A stretch of DNA of 64,000 bases from Alphaproteobacteria bacterium (GCA_015231795.1 JADGAX010000001.1:434001-498000); one strand, 5' to 3'; counted from the first letter of the stretch, positions 9,241 to 19,138 are shown. Notes: a model not told the origin generated them from the sequence alone. Program-made: numbers and translations.

Positions 9241-10400
9241 GGGGTAACCTGAAGATCGAATAAACGGCGATGCTCTTCCAGCGCGAAACGGTCGGTCATG
9301 CCGGCCACATAGTCGCAAACCAGAAGGGCTGTTTCGGGGGAATTCTTGACGCTGGCCCTGACCCGCCATTCCTCGGGCAGGCATTCCGGCTCGGCCAGGA
9401 ACAAGGCGAACAGATCGCGCACCACGCGCCTGGCCTTGCTGGTCATGCGGTTGACCTTGTAATGCCGATACATGTGGGCGAACAGGAATTTCTTAAGCTC
9501 GCGGTCGGCTTGTTGCATCTGAACCGAAAAGCCCGCCAACGGGCGGCCCAGGGCGCGCACCTCGGCAGCGCTTCGCGGTCCAAATTCGCCGATCCTTCTT
9601 TGCGTTTCGGCCACCAAGTCTTCCACCATGGCGCCGATCAGCTCACGCACCACCGTATGGATAAGGCGGGCTTGGTCCAAGCCGGGATGCCTTGCCGCAA
9701 TGTCTTCGACCATCGGCCCCACGATGGAGATCGGTTTCAGATCGTCCAGCGAGAACAATCCGGCCCTGAGGCCGTCTTCCACATCGTGATTGTTGTAGGC
9801 GATGTCGTCGGACAAGGCCGCCACCTGCGCCTCGGCCGAGGGCCAAGTCGCCAGTTCCAGATCGTGCCGCGCCTGATATTCGCCGATATAGGCCGACATC
9901 GCCCCGGTCAGCGGGCCGTTGTGCTTGACCAGCCCTTCCAACGTCTCCCAGGCCAGATTGAGGCCGTCGAAGCCGGGATAGCGGGTTTCCAGCGAGGTGA
10001 CCACGCGCAGGCTTTGCGCATTGTGATCGAAGCCGCCGAAGGGCAGCATGGCTTCCTTCAGCGCATCCTCGCCCGCATGGCCGAAGGGCGGATGGCCCAG
10101 ATCATGGGCCAGGGCCAGGGCCTCGGCCAGATCCTCGTCCAACTTCAACTGGCGGCTGATCGAGCGGGCGATCTGCGCCACTTCCAGCGAATGGGTCAGG
10201 CGGGTGCGGAAATTATCGCCTTCGTGATAGACGAAAACCTGGGTCTTGTATTGCAGGCGGCGGAAGGCCGCCGAATGAATGATGCGGTCGCGGTCGCGCT
10301 GAAAGGCCGATCGGGTACGGCTTTCCGCCTCGGGATAGAGACGTCCCCGGCTGTCGGCGGCCTTGCTGGCGAAGATGGCTAAATCGGATGCGTTGGGCAT
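9237..10400 (-). CDS. dgt: dGTP triphosphohydrolase-like HD-domain protein
   Basis: 387 residues from ATG 10400 (MPNASDLA). It belongs to the HD-superfamily dNTP triphosphohydrolases that cut dGTP into deoxyguanosine and triphosphate. Metal-binding residues are visible in [31 protein letters not shown] and [18 protein letters not shown]. The N-terminal [22 protein letters not shown] block is typical. It heads the minus-strand operon that continues to scpB. An upstream in-frame TTG (10421) is possible but has no clear ribosome site. Confidence 0.92.
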   Translation of the reverse strand: MPNASDLAIFASKAADSRGRLYPEAESRTRSAFQRDRDRIIHSAAFRRLQYKTQVFVYHEGDNFRTRLTHSLEVAQIARSISRQLKLDEDLAEALALAHDLGHPPFGHAGEDALKEAMLPFGGFDHNAQSLRVVTSLETRYPGFDGLNLAWETLEGLVKHNGPLTGAMSAYIGEYQARHDLELATWPSAEAQVAALSDDIAYNNHDVEDGLRAGLFSLDDLKPISIVGPMVEDIAARHPGLDQARLIHTVVRELIGAMVEDLVAETQRRIGEFGPRSAAEVRALGRPLAGFSVQMQQADRELKKFLFAHMYRHYKVNRMTSKARRVVRDLFALFLAEPECLPEEWRVRASVKNSPETALLVCDYVAGMTDRFALEEHRRLFDLQVTP

Positions 10401-10447
10401 GGGGGGAAAGTACGCTGGCAAAGCGTGTTAGGCAACGGAATTGCCTT

Positions 10448-10999
10448 TCATTCCTCCAGCAGCGCCATGGCCAGGGTGGCGGCGCAAGACAGAACGGCGA
10501 TTTCCCCATTTTTCAAGGCGGCGACGGCCTGTTCGCGACTAAAGAAAACCAGCTCGGTATCTTCTAAATCGCCCGAATCGGGCTGGGCGATCTGCACGGC
10601 CCCCTCAGCCATGAACAAATGGGCCTTGCAGAAGCGCCCATTGGCCCCCAGCACGAAGTCGCCCAGCTTGCGCCAGTTCTCGGCCAGATATCCTGTTTCC
10701 TCCAGCAATTCTCGCTTCGCCGCCGCCAAAGGCTCTTCGCCCGGCTCCAGCCCGCCCGCAGGCAGGGTCAGGGTGACGTCGCCCACCCCATGGCGGTAAT
10801 GGCGCTCCAGGAGCAGGCGGCCATCATGGGTCCAGACGGCCATCATGGCGAAATCGGGCACTTCGATGCGCCAGAAATCCTTGACCTCACGCCCATCGGG
10901 CAGGGCGATCTCGTGGCGCCAGACGCGCAGCCTGGGATGCGCATCCAATTCCAACTGGCGGTTGGTGACCCGCCAGGGCGCATGCCTCTTGCCGCTCAT
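10448..10999 (-). CDS. Nudix hydrolase, ADP-ribose pyrophosphatase-like
   Basis: 183 residues from ATG 10999, preceded by GGGAG. The Nudix box is complete (G-x5-E-x7-RELLEETGYL, starting GGLEPGEE). The upstream part (RVTNRQLELDAHPRLRVWRHE and GREVKDFWRIEVPDFA) resembles NUDIX5/NudF-type enzymes that hydrolyse nucleoside-diphosphate sugars. It is divergent from the zinc-ribbon gene at 11052. The exact substrate cannot be assigned. Confidence 0.85.
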   Translation of the reverse strand: MSGKRHAPWRVTNRQLELDAHPRLRVWRHEIALPDGREVKDFWRIEVPDFAMMAVWTHDGRLLLERHYRHGVGDVTLTLPAGGLEPGEEPLAAAKRELLEETGYLAENWRKLGDFVLGANGRFCKAHLFMAEGAVQIAQPDSGDLEDTELVFFSREQAVAALKNGEIAVLSCAATLAMALLEE

Positions 11000-11051
11000 C
11001 GCCGTCTCCCTATATAAAACCGCAAGACTTTTCGCATCGTTGGAGTTCCCC

Positions 11052-11297
11052 ATGATCCGCTACAGCCTGTCTTGCAGCAAGGGCCACCTTTTCGAGGATT
11101 GGTTTGACAATATGGCCGATTACGACGCCAAGGCGGCCAAGAAGAAGCTGGTCTGCCCGGAATGCGGCGACAAGAAAGTGGCCAAGGCCCTGATGGCGCC
11201 CAGCATCGGTTCCAGCGCCGCCCAGGCCCCCGCCCCTTCCTGCGGCGTTGGCGGCGGCGGATGCGGCGGTTGCCCCATGGCGGGCATGCACGGGTAA
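11052..11297 (+). CDS. DUF1178-like zinc-ribbon protein (short form)
   Basis: 81 residues from ATG 11052 (MIRYSLSCSKGHLFEDWF). One likely metal site is formed by C8 and the CPEC pair near residue 37, and the C-terminus is Gly/Cys-rich (CGVGGGGCGGCP). The N-terminal pattern matches the DUF1178 family of alphaproteobacteria, but this copy is roughly half the usual length and ends soon after the second Cys pair. Function is unknown. The stop is followed after six bases by the convergent OmpA-lipoprotein end. Confidence 0.7.
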   Translation: MIRYSLSCSKGHLFEDWFDNMADYDAKAAKKKLVCPECGDKKVAKALMAPSIGSSAAQAPAPSCGVGGGGCGGCPMAGMHG

Positions 11298-11302
11298 GGG
11301 GT

Positions 11303-11896
11303 TTACTGGACCGTCACCGTCACCCGCCGGTTCCTGGGTTCTGAAACGCCATCCGGCGTTTTGACCAGCGGGTTGCGCTTGCCATGCGAGGACACTTCGA
11401 AGACCGAAGGCGGCGCTCCGGCCTTGATCAACAGATCGCGCACGACGCGAGCACGGTCGCGCGAGACGGCGATATTGGCCTCGTCCGATCCCACGGCGTC
11501 GGCATGTCCGGCCACCACGATATGCAAAACCGGTCGCTGCTTCATCTTGGCGATGATGCCGGGCAGCGCTTGCTCGGACGCAACCGTCAGGTCCGACGTG
11601 CCCGACATGAAATAGAGGATGAAGGTTTCGGGCGGCGGCGGCATCACGGCCAGCGCCTTGCCCCAGCCTGATTGGATTTCCTTGTCCGAAATCGCTTCGG
11701 GCGCATCGGGTTTCGAGGTGGCGCTGGAGACCGAGGTGACGGTCTGCGGCCTGTCCATCACTTGCGATCCGCCCTTGGTGACGATTTCCACCTTGCCGAC
11801 TTTGCCGTCAGGATCGGGCAGCAAGACGATGCGATCGCCTGAACAGGCGCTGAGCAGCAGCAAGGCCAGCAGAGAGAAGACAAAGCGCTTATTCAT
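11303..11896 (-). CDS. OmpA-family lipoprotein
   Basis: 197 residues. The signal peptide ends in a lipobox LLSAC with the lipidated cysteine at position 18. The C-terminal OmpA-like peptidoglycan-binding domain (about 90-197) shows ILYFMSGTSDLT, VVAGHADAVGSDEANIAVS and GKRNPLVKTPDGVSEPRNRR. The protein should therefore sit on a membrane face in the periplasm and grip peptidoglycan. It overlaps the upstream FecR-domain gene by eight bases, so the two are probably co-translated and act together. Confidence 0.88.
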   Translation of the reverse strand: MNKRFVFSLLALLLLSACSGDRIVLLPDPDGKVGKVEIVTKGGSQVMDRPQTVTSVSSATSKPDAPEAISDKEIQSGWGKALAVMPPPPETFILYFMSGTSDLTVASEQALPGIIAKMKQRPVLHIVVAGHADAVGSDEANIAVSRDRARVVRDLLIKAGAPPSVFEVSSHGKRNPLVKTPDGVSEPRNRRVTVTVQ

Positions 11897-12353
11897 CGCT
11901 GCCTCCCTCGACTTCGACCAGGAAACGCGTGCCGCGAATGCCGATGGTGGCGACCGGCGTTCGGATACTGGTACGTTCCGGCGCCAGCTTGGCGATCTGG
12001 CCGGTCAGCACCGAAAACGTGCCCTTCGCCATTCTCATGTTCAGCCCCAGCTTGTCGGCAGCCGGATCGAAGACGAAATCGTCCAGCACCAGTTTGGAAT
12101 TGGGTCCCAGCGACAAGGTGGTGTCGTCCCTGAGGACCAGCCCCAGCGCCCCCTGCCCATCGGTGGCAAGCTGATCGTTCTTGAACAGATCGTCGCCCGC
12201 CTTCAGCGGCGTGCTTTTGCCGTCCCGGAACGCCGTGGCCTTGCCCTCGGCCGACTTGACCAAACCAATCGGTTCGGCGGCCTGGGCAAGCGGCCCCCAA
12301 AGGCACAAGCAGGCTGCAACAGTCAGGGTTAGGCTAAGGCAGATGGAACGCAT
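11889..12353 (-). CDS. Exported FecR-domain protein
   Basis: 154 residues from ATG 12353, preceded by AAGGAG. The signal peptide ends near PLAQAA. The mature part is a single FecR domain (GLVKSAEGKATAFRDGK, ATDGQGALGLVLRDDTTLSLG, then TPVATIGIRGTRFLVEV). There is no N-terminal cytoplasmic region or transmembrane anchor of the sigma-regulator kind and no ECF sigma gene nearby. I read it as a periplasmic FecR-fold adhesion or scaffold protein partnered with the OmpA lipoprotein. Confidence 0.8.
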   Translation of the reverse strand: MRSICLSLTLTVAACLCLWGPLAQAAEPIGLVKSAEGKATAFRDGKSTPLKAGDDLFKNDQLATDGQGALGLVLRDDTTLSLGPNSKLVLDDFVFDPAADKLGLNMRMAKGTFSVLTGQIAKLAPERTSIRTPVATIGIRGTRFLVEVEGGSDE

Positions 12354-12563
12354 AGAGCTTCTCCTTGCCGCATGAGCCGCGCGATGCGCGGCCTCTTTCT
12401 TTCCGGACCTATCTAACGACCGCCGCAGAGTTATTACAACCATCATTGCGAAGATGCTATAAAAACCGCCTAACAGGTAACGCTATATAATGAATTCATG
12501 GGATAAACAGGAAATTGTCAACATAAACATTTACCAAAGCGAAACAACAGCAAAATAAAAAAA

Positions 12564-13859
12564 TCACGCACACTCAAGAAAGTCTTTTATTGAGTCTATA
12601 TGCGTGTTTTCTCTCCACAAAATGTATCCCTTATCAACGCACCTAACAACTTTATCCTGTCTATCATAATCGAAAAGTGTATTCATCATATTCTTATTCT
12701 GTGCAGACTGAATAAATAGCAATATTCTTTCAATTTGATTTGCTGTTGGATGGTATTGACGCGGATGATATTTTTGGATATTAGCTCTTAGAGTATTTAA
12801 TGGAATGCCTCTTCTTAGTTCAGAGTGACCGCAGAAAACTAAAGAACGAATAACCCATTTTAACAAGTCCTCTTTCTCCTCTTGTTCATGAAGTCGCGCA
12901 CCATCAATACCCATCAAGCTAATGAGTTGAGCTTGATAGTCAGCACCATCCCTTGATACTTCACTTAACAAGGTTGGAATAGATATTGTCTTCTTAATTT
13001 TTCTTAATGAATTTTCCGTATTAAAAACATTATTAATCTCACAGGCACGGTAACAAACTTCACGAACTATATAAACGCTACCACAGGCCATTTTAACAAG
13101 TTTCTCTGCAAAGCCAGGGGGGAACTCAATATTTAGCTTTAGCTCTCCTTCCCGAATAACCTTTAGAAGATCATCCTCACCCCACTCATCAGCATTGATT
13201 GGCGCAACCCTACCGGTAAGATCGCGGTTCAAGTGTGCTAATCTATTTTTCTCAAGCCAAACACCAACAATTATAAATAAAAATTCTGAAAGCTCATGCA
13301 ATGCCTTCAATTTAATCGCAAAGCTCTTTTGAACATCCTCTGGCAAATAGTGAAATTCTTCAATTACAACATACTTACCAATAAAAACTCGCTTCAATAT
13401 CTTAACAATCTCAGCCATATCACTCAAATCAACAGGGAGGGACTCATAGGAAATCTCAGAAGCCTCCCCCGAATCAGCCCCACTACCAAAACTCCCTGCC
13501 ACCTCACCAAACAAAGGTATTTTAACCTTAACACCAACCCCAGCATTTAAACCAACCTTGCCACTATTTACATCTTTGCTTGTTGTCTCAATTTTACAGT
13601 TTGCAGCCTTTAACACGGAAGCGATCAAGCTGTTAGCGGTCCATTCCGGATCGCAAACAATTACAATCTCTTCACCTGAAGAAATATGCCTCTTTCGCAA
13701 AGCCGTCTTTCCCTGCTTCGACGAACCATAAATACACAAATGCTTATCCCTAGAAAGATTCCTAATAAATTCATAATCAACAGATCTCTCTACATAGTGC
13801 AAATCATCCCCCTTCTGCCCAATACCAAAGACCGTATTTATATTCCACATTTTAGTCAT
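12564..13859 (-). CDS. AT-rich orphan P-loop NTPase (STAND/AAA-like), possible defence gene
   Basis: 431 residues with base and codon use clearly unlike the neighbours (many AAA, AAT and ATA codons). The Walker A motif is GSSKQGKT (residues 45-52), Walker B VVIEEFHYL (164-172) has a double Glu, and FLFIIVGVWLEKNRL (193-207) looks like a sensor strand. INADEWGEDDLLKVI follows, and then a helical C-terminal region (about 300-431) without a recognisable effector domain. I recall a widespread uncharacterised family with the same YGSSKQGKT / FHYLP / GVWLEKNRL / ADEW blocks. Absence of partners and AT-richness suggest transfer. A stand-alone defence or stress role is inference. Confidence 0.75.
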   Translation of the reverse strand: MTKMWNINTVFGIGQKGDDLHYVERSVDYEFIRNLSRDKHLCIYGSSKQGKTALRKRHISSGEEIVIVCDPEWTANSLIASVLKAANCKIETTSKDVNSGKVGLNAGVGVKVKIPLFGEVAGSFGSGADSGEASEISYESLPVDLSDMAEIVKILKRVFIGKYVVIEEFHYLPEDVQKSFAIKLKALHELSEFLFIIVGVWLEKNRLAHLNRDLTGRVAPINADEWGEDDLLKVIREGELKLNIEFPPGFAEKLVKMACGSVYIVREVCYRACEINNVFNTENSLRKIKKTISIPTLLSEVSRDGADYQAQLISLMGIDGARLHEQEEKEDLLKWVIRSLVFCGHSELRRGIPLNTLRANIQKYHPRQYHPTANQIERILLFIQSAQNKNMMNTLFDYDRQDKVVRCVDKGYILWRENTHIDSIKDFLECA

Positions 13860-14741
<882 letters not shown>

Positions 14742-14751
14742 GAGAATCGAA

Positions 14752-16128
14752 ATGAGCTTCAAGATGCCCCGTACCCTTACCAGCGCAGCGGTTGCCGTTC
14801 CGGCCCTGCTGGCCTCGGCGCTCGCCTGGGCCGAGGAAGCCGCTCCCGCAGCCGCCCCCGCCGCCGAAGCCGCAGTTGAAGCCGTGGCCGAAGCCGCAGC
14901 GGCCGCCGCTCCCACCCTCAATTCGGGCGACACTGCCTGGATGCTGGTTTCCAGCATTCTGGTTCTCATGATGCTGATCCCCGGCCTCGCCCTCTTCTAC
15001 GGCGGCATGGTGCGCAAGAAGAACGTGCTGGCCATGCTGATGCAGAACTTCATGGCGGCTTCGCTGCTGTCGGTGGTCTGGTTCGTCATCGGCTATTCGC
15101 TGGCCTTCACCGAAGGCAACGCCTTCATCGGCGGTTTCGGTCGCCTGATGCTGGGCGGCGTCGATCCCAGCACGCTGTCGGGCACCATTCCCGAGACCGT
15201 GTTCGCCATGTTCCAGGGCACCTTCGCCATCATCACCCCGGCCCTCATCATCGGCGGCTTCGCCGACCGCATGAAGTTCGGCCCGATGCTGGCATTCCTG
15301 GTTTTGTGGATGCTGGGCGTCTACATCCCCGTCGCCCACATGGTTTGGGGTCCGGGCGGCTTGATGCTGGGCATGGGCACGATGGACTTCGCTGGCGGCA
15401 CGGTGGTGCACATCAATGCCGGCGTGGCTGGCTTGGTGGCCGCCATCGTCATCGGCAAGCGCAAGGGCTACGGCACCGAACATCTGGCTCCGCACAACTT
15501 GGTGCTGTCGATGATCGGCGCCTCGATGCTGTGGGTCGGCTGGTTCGGCTTCAACGCCGGTTCGGCTCTCTCGGCGGGCGGTCTGGCTGGCTATGTCATG
15601 GCCAACACCCACCTTGCCACCGCGGCTGCGGCCGTGGCCTGGACCTTCGGCGAGTGGATCTTGAAGGGCAAGCCCAGCCTGCTGGGCGCCGTGTCGGGCG
15701 CGGTGGCCGGTCTGGTCGCCATTACCCCGGCCTGCGGCTTCGTCGATCTCAAGGGCGCTTTGATCATCGGTCTGCTGGCCGGTCTGATCTGCCTTTGGGG
15801 CGTCACTGGCCTGAAGCACATGTTCGGCTATGACGATGCGCTGGATTGCTTCGGCGTCCATGGCGTCGGCGGCATCCTGGGCGCCATCCTGACCGGCGTG
15901 TTCGCGGTGTCGACCATTGGCGGCGAAGGCAAGAGCGGCCTGATCGACGGCAATGCCGGACAGGTGGTGACGCAGCTGATCAGCGTCGCGATCACCATCG
16001 CCTGGACCGCCATCGGCAGCTTCGTGATCTTGAAGGTTCTCGATCTGACCGTGGGCCTCAGGGTTTCGGAAGAAGCCGAACGCGAAGGTCTCGACTTGGC
16101 TTGCCACGGCGAAACCATCCACAGCTAA
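14752..16128 (+). CDS. amtB: Ammonium transporter AmtB
   Basis: 458 residues. A cleavable signal peptide and an unusually long Ala/Glu-rich N-terminal stretch (to about residue 55) precede eleven predicted membrane helices. Family blocks: GDTAWMLVSSILVLMMLIPG, the conserved histidine region DFAGGTVVHINAGVAGL, and the twin-histidine partner DCFGVHGVGGILGAI near residue 365. The protein conducts ammonium/ammonia and is blocked by GlnK, encoded directly upstream. A strong terminator follows. Confidence 0.96.
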   Translation: MSFKMPRTLTSAAVAVPALLASALAWAEEAAPAAAPAAEAAVEAVAEAAAAAAPTLNSGDTAWMLVSSILVLMMLIPGLALFYGGMVRKKNVLAMLMQNFMAASLLSVVWFVIGYSLAFTEGNAFIGGFGRLMLGGVDPSTLSGTIPETVFAMFQGTFAIITPALIIGGFADRMKFGPMLAFLVLWMLGVYIPVAHMVWGPGGLMLGMGTMDFAGGTVVHINAGVAGLVAAIVIGKRKGYGTEHLAPHNLVLSMIGASMLWVGWFGFNAGSALSAGGLAGYVMANTHLATAAAAVAWTFGEWILKGKPSLLGAVSGAVAGLVAITPACGFVDLKGALIIGLLAGLICLWGVTGLKHMFGYDDALDCFGVHGVGGILGAILTGVFAVSTIGGEGKSGLIDGNAGQVVTQLISVAITIAWTAIGSFVILKVLDLTVGLRVSEEAEREGLDLACHGETIHS

Positions 16129-16153
16129 GCCATTACTCCCTCCAACTCAGAAC

Positions 16154-16185
16154 GGGGAGGCCCAAAAGGCCTCCCCACTTTTTTT
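16154..16185 (+). terminator. Rho-independent terminator of glnK-amtB
   Basis: A nine-base GGGGAGGCC/GGCCTCCCC stem with a CAAAA loop, followed by a run of seven T. Confidence 0.93.
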
Positions 16186-16307
16186 AGCATTTGATTATCG
16201 ACGGGCGGTTGAATTGCCCCTCTGGTCTTAGAGACATTCCAAAGGTAACCTGGACAGGAAAATGCGGGCGATATATCGATCCGCAAACATAAAGACTTGG
16301 ACGGGAT

Positions 16308-17648
16308 ATGTTTGACACAGATAGTGGCTCACTCAGGGCCGGGGGTGACTCCTCCGCCTCCAAGGGGCGTTTGCGCCGATCCTTGAGGCTGTCGATTTCC
16401 AAAACCATGCTGCTGATCTTTCTGGCGATCATCTGCCTGTCTGGCGCCGCCGTCGTGATCGTCGGGAATTGGGTTCAGGACCGTTCGGTCCATGAGATCG
16501 CCGCAGCGGAATCCAAGCGCACGGCGGGACTGATCTTTCAGCATCTCTATTCCGTCATGCGCAAGGGATGGACGAGCGAGGAAGTCAGGGATGTCATCAC
16601 GCGCATCAACGCCACCTTGCCAGATGTCCATGTCTTGGTGGTGCGCTCGGAACAGGTCGCCCGGCAATTTGGGGAAGACGACGAAAACCGCAAGCTGCGC
16701 CTGCAAGACGCCATCGTCGCCCAGTCTCTGGCCGATGGCCAGGAACGGCTGATTTCAGAGGGCGAAACGCTTAGGTTCGTTTACCCCCTGCCGGTCCAGG
16801 ACGAATGCGTCGGCTGCCACAGCAACGCCATGCCAGGATCGATCAACGGCGTGATCGACATTCATTTTCCAGTCAGCAAGCTGCGCGTTCCCCTGGAATT
16901 CACCATGCATACGGTGATCAGCGTTTTTGTCGTCGTCTTCCTGGTGCTTTTCGTTCTCGTGCTGGCCAATGTCCGCTTTCTGATCGCCAAGCCGATCATC
17001 AAACTGACGCAGGATATCGACGCCATCGTCAAGAGCCACGATCTGACCAAGCGCGCCCAGGGGCGCTCATTTCTGTGGCTGCACGAAGTTCGTTCGCTGG
17101 CGGGCAACTTCAACCGGATGATGGCGAAGCTGCAGCACAGCCATGAAGAACTGTCGAGACTGTCGATTACCGACCCGCTGACCGGGCTGAAGAACCGTCG
17201 CCACTTCGAGGAACTGTTTGCCGAGGAGCTTCTGCGGGCCGAAAGATATCGCCATCAGGTGGCGTTGATCATGATCGATCTGGACGGATTCAAGGCCGTC
17301 AACGACACATGGGGCCATGCGGTGGGTGACGAGATACTAAGACGCGTCGCTCATGTCATGTCCTCGCATGTGCGCACAGTCGATATCGTGACGCGCCTGG
17401 GCGGCGACGAATTCGCCGTGCTGGTGCCTGAAACCGGACGCGAGGGAGCCGCCAATCTGGCGGCCAAGCTGTCCGAACTGATTTCGGCGCAACGAATCGA
17501 AATGGACGGCGGCAAATTCGCGTCCGTGGGCGCCAGCGCCGGTATAGCCACCTATCCCGAAGACGGGGCCAGCCAGGAAGATGTAAAGAAATGCGCCGAC
17601 GACGCCATGTATGAGGAAAAGAAGTTACGCAAGGCCAAGCACCAATAA
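16308..17648 (+). CDS. Membrane diguanylate cyclase with periplasmic CxxCH (heme-binding?) sensor domain
   Basis: 446 residues. TM1 (~32-54), a periplasmic domain (~55-200), TM2 (~201-222), HAMP (~222-275) and a GGDEF domain (~285-446). The sensor part contains DECVGCHSNAMPG at 165-177, a CxxCH covalent heme-c motif, in the style of DUF3365/Tll0287-like sensor domains. The cyclase looks active (RLGGDEFAV) and keeps the RxxD product-inhibition site (RTVD, five residues before GGDEF). It should make c-di-GMP in response to redox state or a gas ligand. An unknown gene follows after 18 bases. Confidence 0.88.
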   Translation: MFDTDSGSLRAGGDSSASKGRLRRSLRLSISKTMLLIFLAIICLSGAAVVIVGNWVQDRSVHEIAAAESKRTAGLIFQHLYSVMRKGWTSEEVRDVITRINATLPDVHVLVVRSEQVARQFGEDDENRKLRLQDAIVAQSLADGQERLISEGETLRFVYPLPVQDECVGCHSNAMPGSINGVIDIHFPVSKLRVPLEFTMHTVISVFVVVFLVLFVLVLANVRFLIAKPIIKLTQDIDAIVKSHDLTKRAQGRSFLWLHEVRSLAGNFNRMMAKLQHSHEELSRLSITDPLTGLKNRRHFEELFAEELLRAERYRHQVALIMIDLDGFKAVNDTWGHAVGDEILRRVAHVMSSHVRTVDIVTRLGGDEFAVLVPETGREGAANLAAKLSELISAQRIEMDGGKFASVGASAGIATYPEDGASQEDVKKCADDAMYEEKKLRKAKHQ

Positions 17649-17666
17649 AAACAGGAGCGCAGAGTA

Positions 17667-18563
17667 ATGTCTGAGAATACAGAGGAAAGCCCAGTCGCAA
17701 ATAGCGTTCAAGGCCCCACGGACGAAGCCGGGCGTGCCTTTGCCGGCCTGTGTTGGTCCCAGGTGGCGCAGCGTCTAGCCGTTCTTCAGGGAGGAATTGA
17801 TGACGAACAGGAATCCAGCGGCACACTGCCCTTTTTTCTTTCGAAAGCCTTCATGGCTCGATTCAAGAATGTCGTACTGAATTTCGTTGTCCCCGCGATG
17901 ATTGAAAAGAGCCAGGCTTTCGTCGTGCGGGCGGCCAGCCAGCGTCCAGGACTTTGCGAAGCCTATCTCATCAATGTCTTTGAGGATCCAAAGAATCAGC
18001 TTGTTCTGAACGATATGTGGCTTGCCGCTTGGGCGGTCGTTACCGTTCCAAAGAAAATACCACCCAAGCCGGAAGAGAAAAGCCTTAAGGACAAATTTAG
18101 AATCGGACAGAAGACGACCGCCGTTCAGGGCAAGTCTTTGCCGACCATGACGTTGGAACAATGGCAGGCGACCTCCAAAAGAATTCAGGCTTCGAACGCG
18201 CGAGTTAAAGCCTTTCTGCAGGAGGTGTTGGCCGAAAGGCCAGGGTATCAAGCCCCCCGCGAAGAAGACCTCCCTACGCTTTGCAGCCTTTTCGTCCGCA
18301 GCAACGAGGAACTGCAAAAGCAGATAACCGCCTTGCGTCAAATCGTTGAACAAGGCGGAAATATCGGCACGGCATATGATCTATATCAGAAGAACAAGAA
18401 TATCGATTTGGCTCTGGTTTCTGCCTGTTACCAGTATCCACATCATTTCTTCGACATGGAAAAGAAATACCTCAAGATCATGCTGGCAGGCACGCCAGAA
18501 CGCGAACGCAAGGATCGACTGCCTTTGACGATTCGTTATTTGTCCGATTTGTTGACGCCATAG
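17667..18563 (+). CDS. Conserved-looking protein of unknown function
   Basis: 298 residues, soluble, no signal peptide. I do not recognise a family. The middle has a Lys/Pro-rich linker (VPKKIPPKPEEKSLKDKF, ~125-145); the rest looks helical, with FVRSNEELQKQITALRQIVEQ around 215-235 probably coiled-coil. Codon use is slightly less GC-biased than the neighbours. It starts 18 bases after the CxxCH diguanylate cyclase with a GGAG ribosome site, so it is probably co-transcribed and could act with it. No PilZ motif was seen. Confidence 0.65.
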   Translation: MSENTEESPVANSVQGPTDEAGRAFAGLCWSQVAQRLAVLQGGIDDEQESSGTLPFFLSKAFMARFKNVVLNFVVPAMIEKSQAFVVRAASQRPGLCEAYLINVFEDPKNQLVLNDMWLAAWAVVTVPKKIPPKPEEKSLKDKFRIGQKTTAVQGKSLPTMTLEQWQATSKRIQASNARVKAFLQEVLAERPGYQAPREEDLPTLCSLFVRSNEELQKQITALRQIVEQGGNIGTAYDLYQKNKNIDLALVSACYQYPHHFFDMEKKYLKIMLAGTPERERKDRLPLTIRYLSDLLTP

Positions 18564-18593
18564 CCATGGCGCCGCCACAGAGTCCCGCCTAGC

Positions 18594-18869
18594 CTACCAG
18601 CGCTTCTGCGGCGGACGGCGCGCCGGGCCCGTGGAAGCCGAGGCCTTTTCGTCCTTGTGACGGAAGTTGATGCGGGCCTTGGTCAGGTCGTAGGGGGTCA
18701 TTTCCACGGTCACGCGATCACCCGCCAGAATGCGGATGCGGTTCTTCTTCATGCGGCCCGACATATAGGCCATCACTTCATGGCCGGTATCCAGCTTTAC
18801 CCGAAAATGAGCGTCGGGCAGTACTTCGTCGACGATGCCGTCGAACTCGATCAGGTCTTCCTTTGCCAT
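18594..18869 (-). CDS. infA: Translation initiation factor IF-1
   Basis: 91 residues. The OB-fold IF-1 sequence is clear ([20 protein letters not shown], then [20 protein letters not shown] and [17 protein letters not shown]). It carries a basic C-terminal extension of about 20 residues ([11 protein letters not shown]), common in alphaproteobacterial copies. It assists start-codon selection on the 30S subunit. A hairpin separates it from the upstream cold-shock gene. Confidence 0.96.
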   Translation of the reverse strand: MAKEDLIEFDGIVDEVLPDAHFRVKLDTGHEVMAYMSGRMKKNRIRILAGDRVTVEMTPYDLTKARINFRHKDEKASASTGPARRPPQKRW

Positions 18870-18888
18870 TTAGGCACCTTTCAAACCG

Positions 18889-18919
18889 AAAGGGGCGGCC
18901 TTTCAGCCGCCCCTTGGTT
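18889..18919 (-). terminator. Hairpin terminator between cspA and infA
   Basis: A GC-rich inverted repeat (AAGGGGCGGC paired with GCCGCCCCTT) lies between the two minus-strand genes, followed on the minus strand by a short T-rich tail (TTTCGGTTTG). The weak tail suggests partial read-through into infA. Confidence 0.65.
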
Positions 18920-18931
18920 TATGCGTCGCTC

Positions 18932-19138
18932 TTAGAGCGCCTTCAGATTGGCAGCAGCCATCTTTCCGGTCTTGCCGCGCTCGAGGTCGAAGGAAACCTT
19001 CTGACCTTCGTTCAGGCCGCGCAGACCAGCGCGCTCAACCGCCGAGATGTGCACGAAAACATCGGCCCCACCTTCGTCAGGCTGAATGAAACCAAAACCC
19101 TTAGTGCCATTGAACCACTTAACAGTACCAGTCGCCAT
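18932..19138 (-). CDS. Cold-shock protein (CspA family)
   Basis: 68 residues from ATG 19138 ([18 protein letters not shown]). The RNA-binding motifs KGFGFI and DVFVHIS are intact. It is a small OB-fold RNA chaperone. The upstream ~150 bases are noncoding and may form the long leader typical of cold-shock messages. A second copy lies at 57843. Confidence 0.93.
   Translation of the reverse strand: MATGTVKWFNGTKGFGFIQPDEGGADVFVHISAVERAGLRGLNEGQKVSFDLERGKTGKMAAANLKAL

Noticed and set aside
16308-16350. Alternative later start for the heme-sensor cyclase
   Set aside because: The ribosome site before ATG 16308 is weak and close, but no later start codon gives a better site before the first membrane helix.
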